Assembly: GCA_958295775.1 (NCBI GenBank)
Contig: CATQHC010000006.1
Location: forward strand, 1 to 64,000
Reading direction: 5' to 3'
Length of the DNA: 64,000 nucleotides
Source: Chloroflexota bacterium
Lineage (GTDB): Bacteria; Chloroflexota; UBA11872; VXOZ01
Positions 34,327 to 44,167 of this stretch are shown piece by piece. The position numbers were made by a program, and so were the translations under genes. The notes below the pieces were generated by a model. The model saw only the letters and a program-made list of their open reading frames with translations. It was not told where the DNA came from and ran no database searches. The number at the start of each line of letters is the position of its first letter. Within the stretch, counting starts at the first letter, position 1.

Positions 34327-35016
34327 GGTGAGTTCGTCGATGTCCCCGCGCACCGGATTGCCGTCAAAGAACCCCAACCTCGCCCCGGGATCGTTGAGCA
34401 TGGAATGGTTCGCGGTGATGGTCTCGCCGCCGCCCAGGGCGATGAAAGCTCCCTTGCAGCCGCCGGTGTAGCCCACGAATTGGTGCGGGTCGATCATGCC
34501 GACAATGATGCGCGTATCCGCCTCGGCAAAGGTCCTATTGATGACGACCGGCGTGCCGCGGCTCGTCACTCCCAAGCGAACAAGCTGGGCCGGATCGTCG
34601 CACACGTGCGAGATCACGCGGTAGCCTCGGGCGATTTCAGCGCCAACGAGATCGGGGACTTCAGCCCGCGTCGCCGCGCGGTGATTGCCGGTGCCCACAA
34701 TGATTGAAATGTCTGCCGCCGCAACGCCCCGCGTGTGCAGCGCGGCAAGTAACGGCGGCAGTATGAGGTGATTCGGCACCGGGCGTGTGGCATCGCTGAT
34801 GGCAATGGCGGTTGTACCCGGCTGCTGCAGCAAACCTTGTGCAAAGGCAACGGCGACGGCCTCTGCCACTGCTGACGCCGGATTCGCCACGCCGGGAACC
34901 GCGCGCGGCTCGATCACCGTCACGTCCGCCGTCTCAGGCAGGGCAAAGGTAATTCTTTCCGCGCCAAACTTGACCGCGTAGTTTGCTGAGGGCATAAAAG
35001 TCACCACCTCCCGCAC
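34319..35016 (-). pseudogene. LarA-type lactate racemase homolog, N-terminal fragment
   Basis: The N-terminal 230 or so codons of the larA homolog. Motifs include the nucleotide-pincer-region AIAISDATRPVPNHLILP, the histidine segment IIVGTGNHRAATRAEVPD and the catalytic HQFVGYTGGCKGAFIALGG. After the target site the frame runs into the insertion sequence, adding about nine foreign residues before a TAG. See the C-terminal fragment for the rejoined frame. If made, the truncated product would lack the C-terminal domain and be inactive. Confidence 0.88.
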
Positions 35017-35267
35017 GGCGCCAATGACACTCGCGTTCCGGTATGTTCCGCCTCACTTGGCCAGCCTGCGATATCCCTATTCATGCGCTTGCCTAGCGTC
35101 CAAATGGATAGCGCATGCTCCCGCACTTTGCGTAGGAGTCAGGGTGAACGCAATCTGGAAGCAGTGTTTTCACAGCGCCGTTCTCGCCATTCCCGCAAAG
35201 TCATGCCCGTGGCTGTCGGCGGCATTCCGGCTGTGTAGAATCCGTGTGGGAGAGCCGAATGGACCCT

Positions 35268-36071
35268 CTACGGCCACGTGCCTGCCAGGGCGCGCTTCAG
35301 CGTATCGCCGCGCATACCGCAGCGCAGCGCCTCCAGGGCCAGGATGTCCTCCGGTGGAATGTTACCCAGGTTGACGTTCGGTCCGAACTCGAGGATAAGC
35401 CATTGCTGCTGGTTTTTGATCGGCGCTTCCCAAATAAGGTCTTCCACGTTGTTGATGCCGCCGAGAATTTCCTGCACCATATCGGTCTGCACGTCGCCGC
35501 TGGCGTCAAAAATGCCGACACCGTGACCGGACTCCCGCGCCTCGACGATCACCTTGTCCGCGCCCTGGGCGAGATCGCTGGCAACCTGTTCGTGCATTGT
35601 GGTCGTGGCGATTGCATCCTTGGGGTCTTTCTTCCCCACTTCGGTGAGCACCTTGAAGCCGGCATCCTTGGCGCGCTTGATGATGTCGTTGCGCGTCGTT
35701 GCATCCATTTCGATAGTCCCGTCAGAGACCTCGACGGTGTTGAAGCCAAGCTCCCTGGCACGCACAACGTAGTCGGCCACTTTACCTTGCGCCACGGCCG
35801 CCTCCAGAAACGTGCCGCCGGGGTAGATATCCACGCCGGCCGCTTGCACAAGCGCAATCTTTTCCCGCAACACGTCCTCCTCATAGAACGCCGAGGTACC
35901 GAACGTGAGTTTAAGCGAGTCTATGACATGGTGCGCCATGCGCATGAGATCGGTGGTGGCATGCAAGCCAAGCCCCTTATCGAGCACCATGGTATAGCCG
36001 GTTGCCCGCGGCTTACTGTTGACGCGCGTCCGCACCGGCGGATCGACAATTCCTTCCCAAGCTTGCGGCAT
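35268..36071 (-). CDS. Phosphosulfolactate synthase-like protein (ComA family)
   Basis: A 267-residue TIM-barrel protein of the ComA family, which joins phosphoenolpyruvate and sulfite to make phosphosulfolactate, known from coenzyme M and sulfolactate pathways. Family marks are KPRATGYTMVLDKGLGL, the IYPGGTFLEAAVAQGKV stretch, GFNTVEVSDGTIEM, VLTEVGKKDPKD and IVEARESGHGVGIFD, in family order. No other coenzyme M gene lies nearby, so a role in sulfolactate or a related sulfonated or aldehyde metabolite is an inference. AGGAGAG precedes the start. Length is normal. Confidence 0.9.
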   Translation of the reverse strand: MPQAWEGIVDPPVRTRVNSKPRATGYTMVLDKGLGLHATTDLMRMAHHVIDSLKLTFGTSAFYEEDVLREKIALVQAAGVDIYPGGTFLEAAVAQGKVADYVVRARELGFNTVEVSDGTIEMDATTRNDIIKRAKDAGFKVLTEVGKKDPKDAIATTTMHEQVASDLAQGADKVIVEARESGHGVGIFDASGDVQTDMVQEILGGINNVEDLIWEAPIKNQQQWLILEFGPNVNLGNIPPEDILALEALRCGMRGDTLKRALAGTWP

Positions 36072-36319
36072 TCGTTACTCTCTCCTTAGTGTTTAGGCCA
36101 GTCGTTCACGAAATCGTTTTGTTCCGGTCCACCGTCCCTCCATTTTGGATAGTGCCAGACGTGGAGGATGCGACACATTTGCAAGGAACAAGATACTTGC
36201 GAGACAGTCTTTGAAGGGCGAAGCGGTAAAGGAATCCGGGGTTTTTCTCCTATGGGACACGCGCGCACTCTCGACTTCTCAATTCGCTCTGAATGACAAG
36301 GCAATTCGCTTCACCGTGC

Positions 36320-37375
36320 CTATAGTCCCTCCATACAGTTGTGCGTTCCGGCCAATATGTCTTTTGCCCGCATTATCAAGTTAGTGTGATCGTGCACCAA
36401 GCGGGTCATGCCGTCCAAGCGTTTGGCCGCAATGTCAGGCGCGTCGGCGCCCACAATCGGAATGCGATCGTAGAGCAGCGCCGACCCGCCGATCTTCTCG
36501 GAAGCGTTGTCAAACAGCAGCTTCACCATTTTGGGGCCAGGCTTCACGTCGGAGACTACGGCAGTCTCGCGCCCCGATTCGATCTTGGGGAAGAGCAGCG
36601 AGAGACTGGGGTTGACCAACTCGTCGGCCGCCGGCGCTACCGCCGCCAGGTCTACGGCAAGTTTATGCGCCCACACGTTCTCCACGTCCGGCAAATCGAG
36701 TCCAAGTTGCTCCGCAGCATCCGGAAAGTCATACACAAAGTTGCCCAGGCGGATGTTGTCTACCAGCGATCCTTTGTGAAAGACCGCGTCGCCGCCGCGA
36801 AACTCCAGGTGAGTCATCTCCGTGCTGAATACCTGATAGCCGCGCCGCAACCCTTCCAGCAAGAAGACTGTCTTGCCCGCGCCCGCGCCGCCGACCACAA
36901 GCATGAGCTCGTGCCGCTCAGGCAGATACATGGCGGAGGCATGAAAACTAAAGATCCCGTGACAACGCTCCAAGACCGCCAGCGCAAAGCGAAAGAAGAG
37001 ACCTATGTTACCGAAGAGCGAACAGCGCCGGTCCGAACACGCTTGTTCCAGTCCGGTAAAGTCCCCTACGGCGAAGACCTCGTGCGCGCCGATGCGCACG
37101 GATGGCTGCGCCGCAGGCAGATCCAGGATGTACATGCGCGCGTCCAGCGGCTCCGCGAAGGGTATTTCAGGCACGGCGTGCACATTCGTCACGAGCGACT
37201 GAATGACGGAACGGCTCTCGAAGAACTCAGGGTTGCTGATAAGCCGCAGGTTGTTGGCAATCAGGCCGAAGCGACCCTTAAGGATGCGGACCGCGCGTCG
37301 GGACAGATCTTCTCGCCCGCGTGCTTCTGCCAAGAGGGAGCATGGTGAATCGGCGTGCTCTTCGGCAATGCTCAA
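36320..37375 (-). CDS. HPr kinase/phosphorylase-like ATPase
   Basis: A 351-residue protein. The second half carries a P-loop GGAGAGKTVFLLEG near residue 170 and sequence such as FHASAMYLPERHELMLVVG. This resembles the kinase domain of HPr kinase and of the HprK-like proteins linked to PqqD-type peptide modification. The N-terminal half is not recognisable. No HPr or PTS gene is near, so classical HPr phosphorylation is unlikely. It may phosphorylate another protein or a small molecule. It is monocistronic as far as seen. Confidence 0.75.
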   Translation of the reverse strand: MSIAEEHADSPCSLLAEARGREDLSRRAVRILKGRFGLIANNLRLISNPEFFESRSVIQSLVTNVHAVPEIPFAEPLDARMYILDLPAAQPSVRIGAHEVFAVGDFTGLEQACSDRRCSLFGNIGLFFRFALAVLERCHGIFSFHASAMYLPERHELMLVVGGAGAGKTVFLLEGLRRGYQVFSTEMTHLEFRGGDAVFHKGSLVDNIRLGNFVYDFPDAAEQLGLDLPDVENVWAHKLAVDLAAVAPAADELVNPSLSLLFPKIESGRETAVVSDVKPGPKMVKLLFDNASEKIGGSALLYDRIPIVGADAPDIAAKRLDGMTRLVHDHTNLIMRAKDILAGTHNCMEGL

Positions 37376-38000
37376 GGCATTTCCTCAGGACTCTAATAGC
37401 GGAGTAGACAACGGTGCATGCGCTGCTTCACTCTAGCATGGCGATACTGGACATTCAAGGAGATTTCGCCTTGGCCGATGTTACCAGGATAGCGTCTGCG
37501 AGCGGGAAATACAGTAAAGATTCCGCGCTGAAATGGATGCGATAGTGATCCTACAACGAGACCTTTGCGTAACTCTAGCGGAAATGGGAAAGTTCCCTCT
37601 CCCTCAACGGAGAGCTTTGCGTAACTCTGACGAGCACGCATAAGTAGGCTGGCACGGTAAAGATTCACCCTCACCCCGGCCCTCTCCCGCGCGGGAGAGG
37701 GCGCAGAATGCGGAACCAAGTGAAAGCGGAGCGGCTCCGGTTCCTTCTCCTGGGGGAGCGGGTTAGAGCTTGCCCCGTACTTGATACGGGGGTGAGGGAG
37801 ACTCTTCTCTCCTGCCGGCCTGAGTAGTGCAAAGGTCTCCTCGACGGGAGAGGGCATACCTTCTTCTCCCTCGGCCGTAGCAATCTAAAAGTCTCCTTGG
37901 TGGGGGTGAATAACGTCCTCACGGCAAGCAATCCCTAACTTCCTACACCACCTCTGGATTCCGGCTTGCGCCGGAATGACGGAGATTCGCAAAGGTCTCT
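37376..38000. repeat. Intergenic region rich in dispersed repeats
   Basis: Copies of the CCCTCACCCC/CTCTCCC element lie at about 37668-37705 and, degraded, to about 37797, including a GCCCCGTACTTGATACGGG insert. The GGATTCCGG...CCGGAATGACGG element lies at 37956-37983. Open frames over this stretch consist of repeat sequence. Confidence 0.7.
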
Positions 38001-38651
38001 TACAACGGAGGATTGAGCCTTTCACCTATGGTCTCAGATTGGGTCAAGCAGCCTCTGCCGCCGTACGCCCACTTCTGCCTACCCTGGGCCGCCGGCTTCC
38101 GTGGCACTCAGCAACTCCGGTAAGAAAGCAGTCAGCAATGCGGGCCGAGATGCACCCGCCGCGCAGCGCGGCCTCATTCCATCGCAAGGTATGTCATTCT
38201 GCCAAACCTTTGTACTTTTCTAGAACTCTCGATATATTCCTCCGACACAAATGTACTTGCAAAACCTACAGAAGATGGTAAAGTATATGGGTATGAATTG
38301 AGCCTGGAATGCCGTCGGCGCTAGCTTGAACGCGAAGAGAGTGTATCTGCGGTCTCGTCTTCGTGGGTCGCAGTGTTGCGGTCTTTCGTAATAGGATAGT
38401 GTCCGTTTACATTTCCAGGCGTGGTATAGGAAAGGAGTGTTTGTACCGCAGACCGAAAGTTAGCGCATCGCTGGGAGCGTCTCACGGCTACCTGAATAAG
38501 TGTGGCAGTCATTCTCTCCGAAGTGCAGCGCACCAGCAACGCCGTGCAGGATACCGGGTGCAATGGCGCACCATGTTTTTTTGTTCTTTAATGTGAGATT
38601 GAGTCTGCTGGCCAGCGGCGTCAGGTGGCAGGCTGAGAAAAGGAATCGACT
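38001..38651. other. Long leader before RNA-binding protein gene
   Basis: About 650 bases without a convincing gene. The part from 38240 on is AT-rich and ends with GAAAAGGAATCGACT before the GTG start. A long, untranslated, possibly cold-responsive leader would be usual for this kind of gene, but I see no proven structure. Confidence 0.4.
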
Positions 38652-38939
38652 GTGAATATCTATGTAGGGAATCTTCCCTATACGACGACTGATGAAGAAC
38701 TGCGGGAGCTATTTGCTGAGTTTGGCGACGTAGCCTCGGCTTCCGTCATTATGGACCGTGACACCGGTCGCTCTCGAGGTTTTGGCTTTGTCGAGATGTC
38801 GTCTCAGGCTGAAGCCGAAGCCGCGATTAGCGCCCTCAACCAGAAGGACATGGGCGGTCGTGCGCTAAACGTCAACCAGGCACGCCCACGCGGCGAGCGA
38901 CGGCCCCGCGAATTCAACAACCGACCGCGTTCTTGGTAG
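38652..38939 (+). CDS. RRM-domain RNA-binding protein
   Basis: A 95-residue single RNA-recognition-motif protein. RNP2 is IYVGNL at residues 3-8 and RNP1 is RGFGFVEM at 42-49. The beta-alpha-beta order is complete and an Arg-rich tail (RPRGERRPREFNNRPRSW) follows. Such small proteins, like cyanobacterial Rbp, bind single-stranded RNA and often rise in the cold. It starts GTG. A GAAAAGG ribosome site precedes it and a terminator hairpin follows at 39046. Confidence 0.95.
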   Translation: MNIYVGNLPYTTTDEELRELFAEFGDVASASVIMDRDTGRSRGFGFVEMSSQAEAEAAISALNQKDMGGRALNVNQARPRGERRPREFNNRPRSW

Positions 38940-39045
38940 TACGGGCAATGGCTGCCCAAATACGAGCCCACGCGGTTCGTCTCGAATGCCAACATACTTC
39001 AACTAAGTAATAGAAGCCCCGACCTCACGTGGGTTTGGTGCTTAT

Positions 39046-39073
39046 AGGGTGTGGGTTCAACGACCCACACCCT
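39046..39073 (+). terminator. Hairpin terminator of RNA-binding protein gene
   Basis: An 11-bp stem AGGGTGTGGGT/ACCCACACCCT with loop TCAACG, followed by TGGTTTAT. Confidence 0.78.
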
Positions 39074-39166
39074 TGGTTTATGTCCCGCTACGGCCGGTCG
39101 CGTCCACTGCCAACCAGGCTCTTGCTTAGCGTGCGCACCCCGCAATCACTAGTTGCCAGGCATACG

Positions 39167-40447
39167 CTATACCGGCGCCGTCTCTCTGCAGCGGCGCAGA
39201 TGCGCAATCACGCTCGCGCGGATTACCGGTTCGGACGCCGCGGTGAGCGACGTGAGGGCAGGTTCCATGCCGCCCTGTGTAAACGCGCCGGGCACGGGCA
39301 CGTAACCTACCTCGCGCGCCGCCCGGCTGAGCACTATGGTATGCGAGAACGGCGACGCTTCCTGGATGGCGAGAACTGTCTCATGGAACACCTCGCCGGG
39401 CATGGCAACGATGGCGAGGTCGTCACCAAGAGTAACTGCTCGGATGGGATAGGTGATGACAGGATTCTTGTGGAAGCGTTCGTAGAGGTAGCGGCGGTAG
39501 CGGGCGCGCGAGTTGCGCAGATCGAACCGCATCGCCTCGGGCTCCTCTGCCACCTGCCGCGCCGGTACGGTTGCGTCCGCAGAGTGAACACCCAGCACCG
39601 GCATCTCACTGGGCGCGATCTGCTCGAATACGTAGAGCGCCTGTGCGCCAAGCGCGCGGCCGATGCGGCGGGCCGACCCGGCGCCTTTTGCCTCCACCGG
39701 AATCTGCTCGCCGATGCTCCCCTGCGTAAAAACCATGGGAATGCCCGCAACCTTGCGGAAGACCGCGGCGACGTGCTGCGGGTAGTCAGCCGTAATGTGC
39801 CCATACCGGTCATCCGAGCAGAGCGCGTGGCAGCCAAAATTCACCAGCGCGCCAAGCTGTTCGCCCGCCACGGTATCGAAGCGGACCACGCGCACGGCGT
39901 CATCACAGCCCTGCTCTTTCCATGCGGTACCGCTGGGAATCTCCGCTTTCAACCCTACCATCTCCACCGCGCCATTGGGTTTGATCCAGCGGCGATTGCG
40001 CGTAATGTCCGGCGCATGCCCCACTCCTGCGCTGACGCGTACCGGAGTGAGACCTGCAAGCGCCTCTTGAATGCCACTGGCGATGCGCACCGCGCACTCC
40101 TCTTCAAAGTCGTCAATGATAAGGTCCTGGGCAAAAACGATAATGTACGCGCCGTAGTGCGAGATCGGCGACATGCCCACGTGGGACGGCGAGAAGAGCA
40201 GCGAGTCGCCGCCAATGCCGGTGCCCGCCAAGTGCGCGCGCACCCGGCCTTCAAAGTCGCAGCCCAGCTCGAAAACGTCAATGCCGCCCAGCACCACGGT
40301 CCGGCCTCCCTGCCGCAGGACGCAGAGCCGTGCCATAAGCGGATCGTGCACGGTGAAACTCCGCCGCCTGCGCTTGCCGCGCTCAACAGTCTCAACTGCG
40401 GGTGTTATGTCTACTTCCGCGAACGCAGCCAGCAGTGGCTCAGTCAT
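39167..40447 (-). CDS. Neutral/alkaline ceramidase-like protein
   Basis: A 426-residue protein related to the neutral/alkaline non-lysosomal ceramidase domain. It begins with LLAAFAEVDITPA, the usual family start, and contains LLFSPSHVGMSPISHYG where ceramidases have the histidine-rich zinc loop. It also contains NFGCHALCSDDRYGHITADYPQHVAA and VFTQGSIGEQIP. No signal peptide is seen, so it is probably cytoplasmic and may hydrolyse an amide of unknown type rather than ceramide. The frame extends upstream to a TTG at 40483, but ATG 40447 matches the family start. Confidence 0.85.
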   Translation of the reverse strand: MTEPLLAAFAEVDITPAVETVERGKRRRRSFTVHDPLMARLCVLRQGGRTVVLGGIDVFELGCDFEGRVRAHLAGTGIGGDSLLFSPSHVGMSPISHYGAYIIVFAQDLIIDDFEEECAVRIASGIQEALAGLTPVRVSAGVGHAPDITRNRRWIKPNGAVEMVGLKAEIPSGTAWKEQGCDDAVRVVRFDTVAGEQLGALVNFGCHALCSDDRYGHITADYPQHVAAVFRKVAGIPMVFTQGSIGEQIPVEAKGAGSARRIGRALGAQALYVFEQIAPSEMPVLGVHSADATVPARQVAEEPEAMRFDLRNSRARYRRYLYERFHKNPVITYPIRAVTLGDDLAIVAMPGEVFHETVLAIQEASPFSHTIVLSRAAREVGYVPVPGAFTQGGMEPALTSLTAASEPVIRASVIAHLRRCRETAPV

Positions 40448-41254
40448 CCTACGCTCTTTCAGCTCAATGTTTTTGGCGTCCAATTGCAGGACCAGATCGT
40501 TCGTAAATTGTCATTTGCTGCACCGGAAGGCTCAGCCTCGCGAGGCATTGGTGTTTCCGGTTACATGGACAGGGCGTCTATCGCATTCACAAGACTCGGT
40601 TACGGCTGCCATTTAGCCTAGCACCCAATTGACTTGTACTCAACACGTGCCCAATTTGATCCAAGAAACTCCAAGAGCGTCTCCAATGTGACATCGTTCT
40701 GCGTCTACGCAGTCCTGTGGGCGCTGCCCAACGCCGTTCGTGCAATGCCTGGCTTTCCTGAGCTTCCCTTAGGATCGAAACATGGTCGGCAGAGCGCATA
40801 GGCCGCCGGTCTCGCCAGTGCTGCGTTCGCGTCATGCCGGGAGAAGCATGTCAAGAGCGGCGAACTAGCGCGACCCGGAAAGAACTCTGCACTCCCTACT
40901 GAGAACTTTGCACACCCCCACATGGAGGCAAACAGACCTTCTTCCACCAATGGAAAGGGGCGGAGTGAAGGGTCTTCTTGCCACAATTCCTCCTTGTGTC
41001 GCGTAGCATCAAAACGAATCAGAGCATAATCGGCAAGCCTATGTGGCGATCTCAGGAGATTCACCCTCAACCTAGTCCTCTCCCATCGAGGGAGAGAGAA
41101 CACTTTAATTTCCGCTGGAGTTACGTAAAGGCCACTTACTTGAGTGCCGGCCGCAAGACTCCTGTGCAAGCATATGCAGACCCACTAGTCTTTTGCCGCG
41201 GACACGAGTAGGCTAAAGAGGAACTCAGCGCAGCGGAGCGAAAGGAGCGGCGCA
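40448..41254. repeat. Intergenic region, one dispersed repeat
   Basis: About 800 bases with no convincing gene. A CCTCAACCTAGTCCTCTCCC...GGGAGAG element lies at 41061-41099. The AAGGAG at 41242 is the ribosome site of the next gene. Confidence 0.5.
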
Positions 41255-42190
41255 TTGCCAGAGGACTTCCTGCATCGCTTACGCCGGGGACCCGTGCTCG
41301 GCGACGGCGGCTATTTCCTGGAGCTTGAACGCCGCTGCTTGGGCAGCTACAAGCAGGGCGTGCCGCTCGCCGTGCTCGACCATCCCGACGGCGTCTTGGA
41401 ACTGCACCGCGAATTCGCCCGGGCGGGCGCTGAGGTCCTGCAGGCCATGGCCTGGGGCGTGGGCAGGATAGACCGTGAAGCGGAATTGCACCGCACGGCA
41501 GTCGCGTTGGCGCGGGAGGCCGCCGGGCCGGACCGCTACGTGGCCGGTACCCTTAGTCCGTATTTTGGCAAGCGCCGCCCGCAACTCAGCGCCGCCGACC
41601 GCCGGGAAGTTGCCGCATTCTTCGATAGGCGGGTCGGTCAGCAGGTGGCGGCGGGCGTTGATCTTTTCATCGTCGAGACCTTCCACACCGTGGCAGAGGC
41701 GAGCGTAGCCATTCCCTTCGTCAAACAGGCCGGCATCCCCGCGGTTGTCACACTGACGTATCAGGAGAATGACTACACACGCGACGGCCTCTCACCGGCA
41801 GAAGGTGCGAAGCAGCTCATAGACAATGGCGCGGACGTGGTGGGCGTCAACTGTCACCGTCCGCCTCAGACCCTCCTGCCGCTGGCTCGAGCGGTGCGCA
41901 AGGCCGTGGACGTGCCGGTGTGCGTGCAACCGACTGCGTACGAGTTAGAGCCCGGCGCGGTATATAACCGTGAAATCGTCGTGCCGGGCCTCTGGACAAC
42001 CGTGGAGCCGCGTGTGCTATCCCGCTTTGCGGTGGCGGAATACGCCAAGGAAGCCGAAAGCATCGGCATCGAGTTCATCGGCGCCTGCTGCGGCATGCTC
42101 CCCTACCACATCCGCGCCATGGCCGACGCGCTCGGCAAACCCAGCACGCTCCCCGACAGGACACGCGCATACAGCCTCGGCATTGAGTGA
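41255..42190 (+). CDS. Homocysteine S-methyltransferase family protein
   Basis: A 311-residue TIM-barrel enzyme of the homocysteine/betaine methyltransferase family. The zinc-binding cysteines are in VVGVNCHRPPQ and FIGACCGMLPYHIRAM, and the substrate region is VLGDGGYFLELERR. Members transfer a methyl group from S-methylmethionine, betaine or related donors to homocysteine, and the donor here cannot be told. It starts TTG, with AAGGAG upstream. The next gene, a diacylglycerol kinase, follows 66 bases later on the same strand. Confidence 0.92.
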   Translation: MPEDFLHRLRRGPVLGDGGYFLELERRCLGSYKQGVPLAVLDHPDGVLELHREFARAGAEVLQAMAWGVGRIDREAELHRTAVALAREAAGPDRYVAGTLSPYFGKRRPQLSAADRREVAAFFDRRVGQQVAAGVDLFIVETFHTVAEASVAIPFVKQAGIPAVVTLTYQENDYTRDGLSPAEGAKQLIDNGADVVGVNCHRPPQTLLPLARAVRKAVDVPVCVQPTAYELEPGAVYNREIVVPGLWTTVEPRVLSRFAVAEYAKEAESIGIEFIGACCGMLPYHIRAMADALGKPSTLPDRTRAYSLGIE

Positions 42191-42256
42191 AGAGAAGCAA
42201 TTGCGGGCGCGCTGTGGGACGCATTCATCACTCGGCGGCAGGAAGCAAGTCTCCTC

Positions 42257-42616
42257 TTGAGGATTAGCGAACTCGACATCTTCCGGTTGCTACAGGCGAC
42301 CAGACATGCCCTGGCAGGCTTTCGCGACGCGTTTCGCAGCCAGGTTTCCATCCGCCAGGAAGTGCTCATTATCCTGGTCATGAGTCCGGTGGCCCTCTGG
42401 TTGGGGGAGAATGGTGTCGAACGCGCGCTGCTGATTGGCGCGTTGTTCCTCATACTCATCACCGAGCTTTTGAACGCCGCGATCGAGGCGACCGTCGACC
42501 GCATTGGCACTGAATATCACGAACTCTCCCGCAAGGCCAAGGACATGGCCGCGGCCGCAGTGCTGGTCTCGCTTGCTACTGCGGGCATTGTCTGGTTGCT
42601 CATACTGCTCGATTGA
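42257..42616 (+). CDS. dgkA: Diacylglycerol kinase (DgkA family)
   Basis: A 119-residue membrane kinase with three helices. The signature is ELLNAAIEATVDRIG followed by HELSRKAKDMAAAAVLVSL, which holds the catalytic Glu and the conserved KAKD of DgkA. It phosphorylates diacylglycerol or undecaprenol in the inner membrane, recycling lipid for cell-envelope synthesis. It starts TTG at 42257. The N-terminus RISELDIFRLLQATRHALAG is family-like. It is weakly linked to the upstream methyltransferase gene. Confidence 0.95.
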   Translation: MRISELDIFRLLQATRHALAGFRDAFRSQVSIRQEVLIILVMSPVALWLGENGVERALLIGALFLILITELLNAAIEATVDRIGTEYHELSRKAKDMAAAAVLVSLATAGIVWLLILLD

Positions 42617-42669
42617 GCAAGACGGCAGCTTCCGCCAGCCTCTGCGAAACACTTGTAACCGGCCTAACC

Positions 42670-43719
42670 TCAGTAGTCCAGCACGACGGCCAGCGCCTCG
42701 TCGGGATGGTCGATGAGGAGATCCACCGCCTTGGGAGATTCGGCAAAGGGGAAACGGTGCGTGAGCAGCGGGCCGACGTTCACCTGGCCGGACGCCTGCA
42801 TCCCCAGCAGCGCGTAGAGATTGCGCTCCTGGTCCCACTGGACGAACCGGTTTGGATAGTCCGTTCGGGCATTCAAGTAGTCCTGGTCGCGGCTGCCCGG
42901 GCCGCGGCCGAACACCCAGCGGATGTCGATCTCCTTGGTGTGGGGGTTGGCATCGGGGTGCTCGACCGTGAAGTCCGGCACAAGGCCGCCGATCATCATC
43001 ACGCGCCCGCTGGGCCGCACCAGGCGCACGCCCAAGCGCCCCGGCACCGGCCCTCCGCCCGCAGCCACAAACGAGGCGTCCACGCCGAGGCCGCAGGTAT
43101 AGTCCGCCACCGCCGCCGCCAGCGTGTCGGCATCGCCCTGCAAGGTCAAGTCAATGCCCAACTCCTGCGCCTTTTGCAGGCGGAATGGAATGAGGTCGAT
43201 GCCGAGGGCCTGGCCGCCCATCATCTGCACCATTTGCGCAATCATCTGACCCACCAGCCCAAGGCCGATCACGGCGGCGGTTTCGCCCGGCAGGAACTGC
43301 GCGCGGCGCAGCGCGTGCAGCGCGGTGAGACCTATGTTCGCGGTGGCGGCTTCCGCCGTATCCAGCGCGTCCGGAATCTTGGCAAAGTTGTGTCTGATCA
43401 CGAATGCCTGCTCGGCGTGGGGCGCAAAGCCGCCGCCCACCGCCACCACGCGGTCGCCCGGCGCGTAATGCGACTCCAGGTCGGGCGAGACTTCCACGAC
43501 GCGGCCCGCCGACTGGTAGCTCATGGGACGGGCGCTCCCGGCCCCCGGATCGTTTCCCGCTTGCACGGCACTGCGCGCGGCCGCGATACCGCCGACCTCC
43601 GAGCCTGTGCCGAGCACCGAGACCGTCGTCTCAATTAAGACTCCGGAATCCCCAAGGGTGGGGTCCGGCACTTCCTTTAGGAAAGTCTCTCCCCGGTTAT
43701 TCCGATACAGCGCGCGCAT
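42670..43719 (-). CDS. Zinc-type MDR alcohol/sugar dehydrogenase-like protein
   Basis: A 349-residue medium-chain dehydrogenase-like protein. The NAD-binding core is ETAAVIGLGLVGQMIAQM, near residue 155, and the family APGDRVVAVGGGFAPH is present. The usual catalytic-zinc cysteine in the GxCGTD motif is absent, since the corresponding stretch is VSVLGTGSEVG. It may therefore be a zinc-independent reductase or a non-oxidoreductase member. Substrate is unknown. It is convergent with the dgkA gene, with a 53-base gap. Confidence 0.88.
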   Translation of the reverse strand: MRALYRNNRGETFLKEVPDPTLGDSGVLIETTVSVLGTGSEVGGIAAARSAVQAGNDPGAGSARPMSYQSAGRVVEVSPDLESHYAPGDRVVAVGGGFAPHAEQAFVIRHNFAKIPDALDTAEAATANIGLTALHALRRAQFLPGETAAVIGLGLVGQMIAQMVQMMGGQALGIDLIPFRLQKAQELGIDLTLQGDADTLAAAVADYTCGLGVDASFVAAGGGPVPGRLGVRLVRPSGRVMMIGGLVPDFTVEHPDANPHTKEIDIRWVFGRGPGSRDQDYLNARTDYPNRFVQWDQERNLYALLGMQASGQVNVGPLLTHRFPFAESPKAVDLLIDHPDEALAVVLDY

Positions 43720-43918
43720 GTGGTCTCCTTCTTGCCAAGTAACTTGATTTAGCCGTAGTCTTTACCTTGTTTTTCCACATAATCGTCATGAACTGAGGAT
43801 TCGAATCTAGCCGACACAGGCCTAACCTTACTTTCGGGACTTTGTATCTGCCATTCCTGTAAAGGTTGACTAATTCGTTGACAGAAATTCCTGTCCCCCC
43901 GACCGCAACTTCCGTGCA

Positions 43919-44036
43919 TTTCATTCCGAGCGCAGCGTCGAACCCTGTTCGCGGAATCTAGAGGCCATGCACATGCAACTCTATAGGTCCACTACCTTAG
44001 ATTCCTCACTGCGCTGCGCTCCGTTCGGAATGACAT
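43919..44036. repeat. MITE-like element with CATTCCGAGCGCAGCG ends
   Basis: An inverted pair. CATTCCGAGCGCAGCG (43921-43936) matches, in reverse, GCGCTGCGCTCCGTTCGGAATG (44013-44034), and ATTCCTCAC/ATCTAGAGG-type sequence lies inside. About 118 bases, no gene. This is probably a non-autonomous element. Confidence 0.6.
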
Positions 44037-44167
44037 GTGAACGAGCTATCCACAATACCGCATTACCTTGCACCTTCTACCAAATCCGTCATCAAATTAG
44101 CAAACATGTACTGGAATGACATGCTTTCAAGTCGGACTGGGCGCTGCGCCGTGCACAAATCTACAGC

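Noticed and set aside
39029-40621. 530-residue plus-strand frame opposite the ceramidase-like gene
   Set aside because: Low-complexity Arg/His-rich translation typical of a shadow frame. The minus-strand gene has recognisable motifs.
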